DNA of 64,000 nucleotides from Adineta vaga (Eukaryota > Rotifera), in NCBI GenBank assembly GCA_021613535.1, contig CP075492.1, positions 2,232,001 through 2,296,000 of the forward strand, written 5' to 3'. The translations under genes were made by a program, and so were the position numbers. Below the pieces are notes generated by a model. The model was not told where the DNA came from and searched no databases. It saw nothing but the letters and a program-made list of their open reading frames with translations. Positions 59,417-64,000 of the stretch are shown here, in pieces. How positions within the stretch are numbered: the stretch's first letter is position 1; each line of letters opens with the position of its first letter.

Positions 59417-59859
59417 ATGATATTCTCGATAGCCATGGTATTGTTCAAAATATAAAACAGCTAAACGGGCTTTATACTATCTGTTCCTTTAATTCAAAAT
59501 TGAAAAAATATAAATGTCTCATCTAATTCGAATACTGCATTGTCCGGCTTACCCGCTCTTCGCCAATAAGACTTTCGCCAATAGGACATTCGCCATTGGC
59601 GAAAGTCCACTGTAATTTCGTCAATACATCTCATGGACTTTCGACAGTTGGCGAGATTCCAGTGTATTTTCGCCAGTTGGTGAGAATCCACTGTACTTTC
59701 GCCAACATATTACGGGACTTTCGCCATCAACGAAAGTTTCTTGAACTCTCATCATCAAATACGCAGAAATAATCTTTATTAACTAGTCATATAGCAAATA
59801 TTCGTTTATGCCGTGATCATGAACTTCATATATAATTTTAAATTTTGTTTACATCCCAA

Positions 59860-60282
59860 ATGCCTGTTATGACTTGTGCTGCTGCACTGCGATCTCAGAC
59901 AACGGTACTTAATAAAGCAATATCGAAGCCTGTATCTCGTGCAAAGATTCGAAAACATCAAGAAAAACAAAACAAACGACTAATTGCACAAGTACCTACA
60001 AGTGATCTTCAAACGATAATGTGTTTCGCTGTTGATCAACAACCTTTAACTACACGAGTTGAATCCGCAGCACAAGTAGATGGTCCTAATGATGAAATAA
60101 ACAAACAAGTAGAAGACGTTGATATGTCACTCAAAAGTTTGTTTTTTGAAAAACATTTCGCTTTGTCTACTATTGGTGCAGAGAAAATAACCGAACAAGA
60201 TATGGAAAAACCAACATCATCTACTAAAGAACAACTAAAAGAAGGGGAGAGAGAGAGAAAGAGAAAGGCATGTGATGTGTAA
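59860..60282 (+). CDS. basic/charged 140-aa ORF inside the MULE element
   Basis: ATG 59860 opens a frame with a basic N-terminus (KPVSRAKIRKHQEKQNKRL) and a charged C-terminus (KEGERERKRKACDV). No known domain. It may be the N-terminal exon of the lost transposase or an element accessory protein. Confidence 0.45.
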   Translation: MPVMTCAAALRSQTTVLNKAISKPVSRAKIRKHQEKQNKRLIAQVPTSDLQTIMCFAVDQQPLTTRVESAAQVDGPNDEINKQVEDVDMSLKSLFFEKHFALSTIGAEKITEQDMEKPTSSTKEQLKEGERERKRKACDV

Positions 60283-60449
60283 CAGACGAAGCGAGTTATA
60301 CGGTCTATAAGGAAAAAGGACGATTAAGAAAACAAAATATCAAAAGAAGCATGGAAAGAAGAATTTATTATGACTGAACGTTCATATATTATCTTCGTCT
60401 AATTTTAAATTGATCTATTCTGAATGATTTTCCTGTACGTATAGCTGTT

Positions 60450-60590
60450 TCAGTGTGTTTCATTTTGACATCCAACAGACGTCATCAAACATACAAAATG
60501 ATATTTCAATGTTTGAAGAAACACGATACACATATCGATATGGAATTAAAACCACAAAATATCGTTTGTGATTTCGAACAAGTATTCATC
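60450..60590 (+). pseudogene. MULE transposase domain fragment
   Basis: ILTSNRRHQTYKMIFQCLKK, then LKPQNIVCDFEQVFI, matches the MULE DDE domain signature (L-x-x-R-x-x-x-TY ... P-x-x-x-x-x-DFE), including the second catalytic Asp. Homology ends at the hairpin inserted at 60588. Confidence 0.65.
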
Positions 60591-60700
60591 TCGAGGGTGT
60601 GGATGTGTCTTTTCTTACTCATACAATCAACAACATCCACATCCACACCCACCCTCAGGAAAAAAGAAAAAGAATGATGTTTCTTGAGGGTGTGTTAGAG
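60588..60700. repeat. TGTGGG hairpin plus half-copy nested in the MULE
   Basis: 60588-60658: CATCTCGAGGGTGTGGATGT, ~30-bp loop, CATCCACATCCACACCCACC. 60682-60700 is a lone left arm CTTGAGGGTGTGTTAGAG. Both lie inside the MULE, cutting its transposase frame. Confidence 0.8.
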
Positions 60701-61363
60701 TTTTCATTAGGTTCACCATCACACTGAAGCTGATTTTTCCTGCATGCTTTTTTTTACTCATGTTATTGTCGCATTTAAAAAAAGAATCCTGTCATATATG
60801 AATATATCTCAGATGGACACGACAAAATATGTCAGGCAGCTGAAACCTTAACACATAATGATTCCCGTCCTTCTATTAGGAATGACGGTATGAACACAGT
60901 AACCCTTTTTATCAACTGGCGAATATAAAATGACTCTCGTTCATGGGCGAATGTCCACTGTAATTTCGCCAATGGTTCTCGGGACTTTCGTCAATTGGCG
61001 AAACTCCACTGTATTTTCGCCAATATAACTTATGGAATTTCGTCAATTGGCGAGAGTCCATTGCACTTTCGCCAACGTATTACGTGACTTTCGTCATTGG
61101 CGAATATCCAGTTGGCGAAAGTCTTATTGGCGAAATTCGGGAATCCCCATTGTCCGATAGGTAAAAAACAAATTATGACGTGAGTAGAATGTTATACTAA
61201 CTTCACAAATTATCGAGAAATGTTTTAGATTATCATTTATTTCTATTTCTTCACACATACTATATTCTCAAATAAGATAAAACAAGCACACAAAAAAGAT
61301 ACTTGAAATTCTTTTCGTTGAGACTAGAAGCAAAACTGGTCATTCACTTACCTGACAATTTTT

Positions 61364-61447
61364 TTTCGTTCTGTCGATGTTTATTGGTTTATCGGATAGA
61401 AATTTCTTTAGCCTTTAACCGTAAGAGGGAGCGACAGAACGAAAAAG
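61364..61447. repeat. short inverted repeat TTTTTCGTTCTGTCG
   Basis: 15-bp perfect arms (TTTTTCGTTCTGTCG / CGACAGAACGAAAAA) lie ~55 bp apart. It could be a small MITE or a foldback structure; no other copy is seen in the window. Confidence 0.65.
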
Positions 61448-61607
61448 GTGACTACTACCTCAACGAATAACGGTCTACCATTTTCTCTCTTCCAATTCAT
61501 AATTAACTGATTTTTTTCTATCAATCATCGTCGTCGTTACTTTTTTCGCTTCGGCAATATTCCTTTTTTTTTCGTCCGTTTCACGTACATTTTGACTGCA
61601 AGATAAC

Positions 61608-61640
61608 CCTCGTCGAGGGTGACTCGCTTGACTCTGGATT
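61608..61640 (+). repeat. third copy of the ~40-bp dispersed repeat
   Basis: CTCGTCGAGGGTGACTCGCT continues to TGACTCTGGA; it aligns with the reverse complement of 43018-43055 and 18574-18612. Confidence 0.6.
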
Positions 61641-61701
61641 GAAGAATTAATAAAAAGGAATTTACTGGTTATTTATGCTGAAAAGAGTTACTTTTGAAAA
61701 C

Positions 61702-61768
61702 AAGAGGGTGGATGTGGGTGTGGGTGTTAGATAGATGTAGTACTCACACCCACACCCACACCCACTAG
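61702..61768. repeat. TGTGGG hairpin element
   Basis: G-rich arm AGAGGGTGGATGTGGGTGTG, loop GTTAGATAGATGTAGTAC, C-rich arm CTCACACCCACACCCACACC. The loop is the exact inverse of the core at 577-680. Confidence 0.88.
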
Positions 61769-63412
61769 GAGGTTTTACTGCAAATTAAATCTTAATTATA
61801 ATACAAAAGAAGTTTAAAGCAATAGAAGCCAACGAAGTTCTGTTTTATGAAAAAAGGAGAAACAAAGGCTCAAATATGAAAATGCTCTATTCAAACCAAG
61901 TTGATGCTTGGTCTGTTTTTATTCAACATTTTTTAAAGCATTTAAAACTAAAATCTAAATGTTTAATATCATACTATAGTTTAACGCAAGACAATCGTTC
62001 GGAGTACTGTACAAGAATCTACTCCCATTCGCGTCTTTTTTTTTATAAAAATACCATAGATTGACCAATTTCTAAGAGTCATATCTATCACAAAGGCAAT
62101 CAAGAAGATCGAGTAATCTATTTCAATCGTTATTTGGTAAACAATTTTTCACTTTCTCCATTGTGATATGTGACGAAAAATCGGTATACACGCGCTTTTC
62201 TTTGCTTGTTATACGGTTATGCTTTAATGATTTTACCGTATTTTTCATCATCTTGACGAAAACGCAAAACAAGCGTATTATAATGCATAGAATGTATTTT
62301 ATAACGTTGCATTTTCATCAAAAATAAAATCAATAGTGTCGAAAATAGGTGCTTACCATCACATCGATGTTAGAAAAGATGACGAAATCTACAATTGTAC
62401 AATGTGTTCCAATTATTCATTCAAAATTATTTTTATCAGATATACTGATTGCGAGTAAATATTTTGAATAGTTTTTTAATTTACATATAATGTATCATAG
62501 CTAAATAATAAAATCTTAGTTTTTTTTAAACGATCCAGTTTGAAAAGTTGTATCCAAATTGGATTGATCCATTTCCGACAGTTTACTACCCTAGCTTTAA
62601 TATATGATTACATATATGTTTGAAAAAAAACATTTTCGATAATGTGAGTCTTGCCTTTTGAGCTCGAAAATATTTAATAACCTTAAGTTCCTCAACGATG
62701 CGGGATGATAGACAGAAGTTTATTTCACAGATAATTTAATTTTCTACTCTCATAGTAGAGCAGAATGAGATACAGAGTCACTTAAGAAAGAGAGACATAA
62801 GTAACCTAAACGGTGAATCGTGAAATCCAATTATCCAAATTATTCCTTTAAGTAACATTGACTAACGATAATTTCCTTCGGTCTTAAGTGCAATCATAAA
62901 CTTCGACCTATGATTTATACCGTTTGTCCAATGGAGATTCAGGTTTTCAAAGACGCACGATTGAAAGGAGAAATTCTCTCGCTCGTACTATGATCACATT
63001 CACTATCATTAAACGTAACACTCATCTATAAATTTCATTTTAGTGTTAAGATAAAAACGATCACTGCAGAATATTCGAAAATGTCATCGTTCTCAATGCA
63101 GCAGTCACACACCATGTTGTACGACAAAAATAATTGATTGCCAAGTTGATAATCAAATCACCAACATATATTGTAACGACTACCATCCTGAAGATCATTT
63201 TAAAAGTAATTTCTACCAAATCCTCAAAACAAAACAAATAGAAAATTTTGTGAGTATCTGGTTTACAAACAAAACTTTATATTCTTGCGATGATCATTTC
63301 TAAACCTCGGACCTAAATCATTAAAAATCCGAACTGTATCAGGATAGCAGTAAAAATTTCAGAATATTAACAGTTCACAACTAGCACAATATACACGTAA
63401 AACTCTAAGACG
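61769..63412. other. intergenic, nothing confidently recognised
   Basis: AT-rich. 63070-63300 holds short open frames with clustered Cys/His (see rejected list). No supported gene. Confidence 0.35.
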
Positions 63413-63884
63413 CTTGCTATTAACAGAGGGAAGTGAGGTGTCCATCATTTGTGACGCCCTGGGACTGCTTGCTATTAACAGAGGGAAGTGAGGTGTCCAT
63501 CATTTGTGACGCCCTGGGACTGCTTGCTATTAACAGAGGGAAGTGAGGTGTCCATCATTTGTGACGCCCTGGGACTGCTTGCTATTAACAGAGGAAAGTG
63601 TGGTGTCCATCATTTGTGACGCCCTGGGACTACTTGCTATTAACAGAGGGAAGTGAGGTGTCCATCATTTGTGACGCCCTGGGACTGCTTGCTATTAACA
63701 GAGGAAAGTGTGGTGTCCATCATTTGTGACGCCCTGGGACTACTTGCTATTAACAGAGGGAAGTGAGGTGTCCATCATTTGTGACGCCCTGGGACTGCTT
63801 GCTATTAACAGAGGGAAGAGTGGTGTCCATCATTTGTGACGCCCTGGGACTGCTTGCTATTAACAGAGGGAAGAGTGGTGTCCA
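63413..63884. repeat. 55-bp minisatellite, 8 full copies plus a partial
   Basis: Units start at 63413, 63468, 63523, 63578, 63633, 63688, 63743, 63798 and 63853 (partial, 32 bp). They are highly similar, with a few variant positions (GAGGGAAGTGAGG, GAGGAAAGTGTGG, GAGGGAAGAGTGG). There are no spacers, so this is not a CRISPR array. The array stops abruptly at a TGTGGG hairpin. Confidence 0.95.
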
Positions 63885-63954
63885 GTGGGTGTAGATGTGG
63901 GTGCGGGTGAAGCGAAGAGTATTACCTACACTCACACCTATACCCACACCCACT
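63885..63954. repeat. TGTGGG hairpin abutting the minisatellite
   Basis: GTGGGTGTAGATGTGGGTGC, loop GAAGCGAAGAGTATTACC, then TACACTCACACC and TACCCACACCCAC. The loop shares GGTAATACTCTT (inverted) with 30169-30224. Confidence 0.85.
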
Positions 63955-64000
63955 TACCCACGCACTAGCTACGACAAGAATACAACAGATATGGCAAGGA

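Larger units (their letters stand above)
59547..61147. mobile_element. MULE-type element, deletion derivative, 9-bp target duplication
   Basis: The 1601-bp element is flanked by the 9-bp direct repeat CATTGTCCG (59538-59546, 61148-61156), the size made by Mutator-like transposases. The ends are inverted: TCGCCAATAAGACTTTCGCC on the left and its complement on the right, extended by irregular arrays of TTGGCGAAAGTCCACTGTA-type units (59560-59760 and 60913-61130). Inside are an ORF (59860-60282) and a MULE transposase fragment (60450-60590), plus nested TGTGGG elements. Too much of the transposase is missing for autonomy. Confidence 0.88.

Noticed and set aside
63084-63303. Degenerate B-box-like Cys/His cluster (CCTTKIIDC ... 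CNDYHPEDHF)
   Set aside because: The zinc-ligand spacing is incomplete and a frame change is needed at its start; too weak to annotate.
63413-63884. Possible CRISPR array
   Set aside because: Units are contiguous 55-mers without variable spacers, in a eukaryotic context; it is a minisatellite.

Overview
The window looks like nuclear DNA of a bdelloid rotifer. The evidence is: AT-rich DNA; genes cut by many GT..AG introns of roughly 45-130 bp; protein types typical of published bdelloid genomes (rhodopsin-like receptors, an ADP-ribosyltransferase fused to TPRs, FG-GAP, Kelch and LamG surface proteins); an endonuclease-less Penelope-like retroelement of the Athena kind; and many short tracts of TGTGGG, the bdelloid telomere hexamer. 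The species cannot be named from sequence alone. Most gene models below were spliced by hand. For six of them the exon lengths sum to a multiple of three and the reading frame is kept across every junction.

Layout. 0-6.4 kb: TGTGGG hairpins, a two-exon GPCR (-), a decayed polycystin-1-like REJ/GPS pseudogene (+) with a hairpin at its 5' edge, and a small secreted Cys-rich protein (-). 6.9-9.8 kb: ADP-ribosyltransferase with 12 TPRs (-). 11.2-13.6 kb: a DUF2985-like membrane protein (+) and an unrecognised four-exon gene (-). 15-18.2 kb: a 12-exon gene encoding astacin protease, PPC-like domain, Thr-rich linker and Hedgehog-type Hint domain (+), the most unusual protein here. 18.8-24.3 kb: an unrecognised 570-aa ORF with decayed upstream reading frame, an Asp/Glu/hydantoin racemase family enzyme and TRIM-like debris (all -). 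24.8-29.2 kb: a five-exon PAN/LamG protein and a one-exon GPCR (+).

30-42.6 kb is a mobile-element block: a Tc1/mariner remnant, a GC-rich inverted repeat, a dispersed 5' region with 31-bp subterminal repeats, a decayed tnp2-like transposase, two small uncharacterised genes, an Athena-like PLE with introns and lesions, another small spliced gene, a complete hammerhead-ribozyme fold and a tRNA-like 72-mer. Half-hairpins of TGTGGG type flank the 35.4-42.6 kb part in inverted orientation. 43-50.2 kb: an FG-GAP/VCBS protein whose C-terminus is supplied by a dispersed repeat, and a Kelch protein of seven near-identical 144-bp units (both -). 50-64 kb is repeat-rich: a 376-bp palindrome built on GGTCAGT, paired dispersed repeats, a spliced type II membrane protein (-), a hAT-type MITE with perfect 8-bp target duplication, a MULE-type element with perfect 9-bp target duplication, and a 55-bp minisatellite.

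The genes do not form a pathway or operon. The recurring theme is a host genome carrying surface, signalling and protease genes, some with bacterial or fungal-looking domains, dissected by many families of small DNA elements. The palindromic TGTGGG elements (about 20 copies in 64 kb) and the astacin-Hint fusion are the best candidates for something undescribed.
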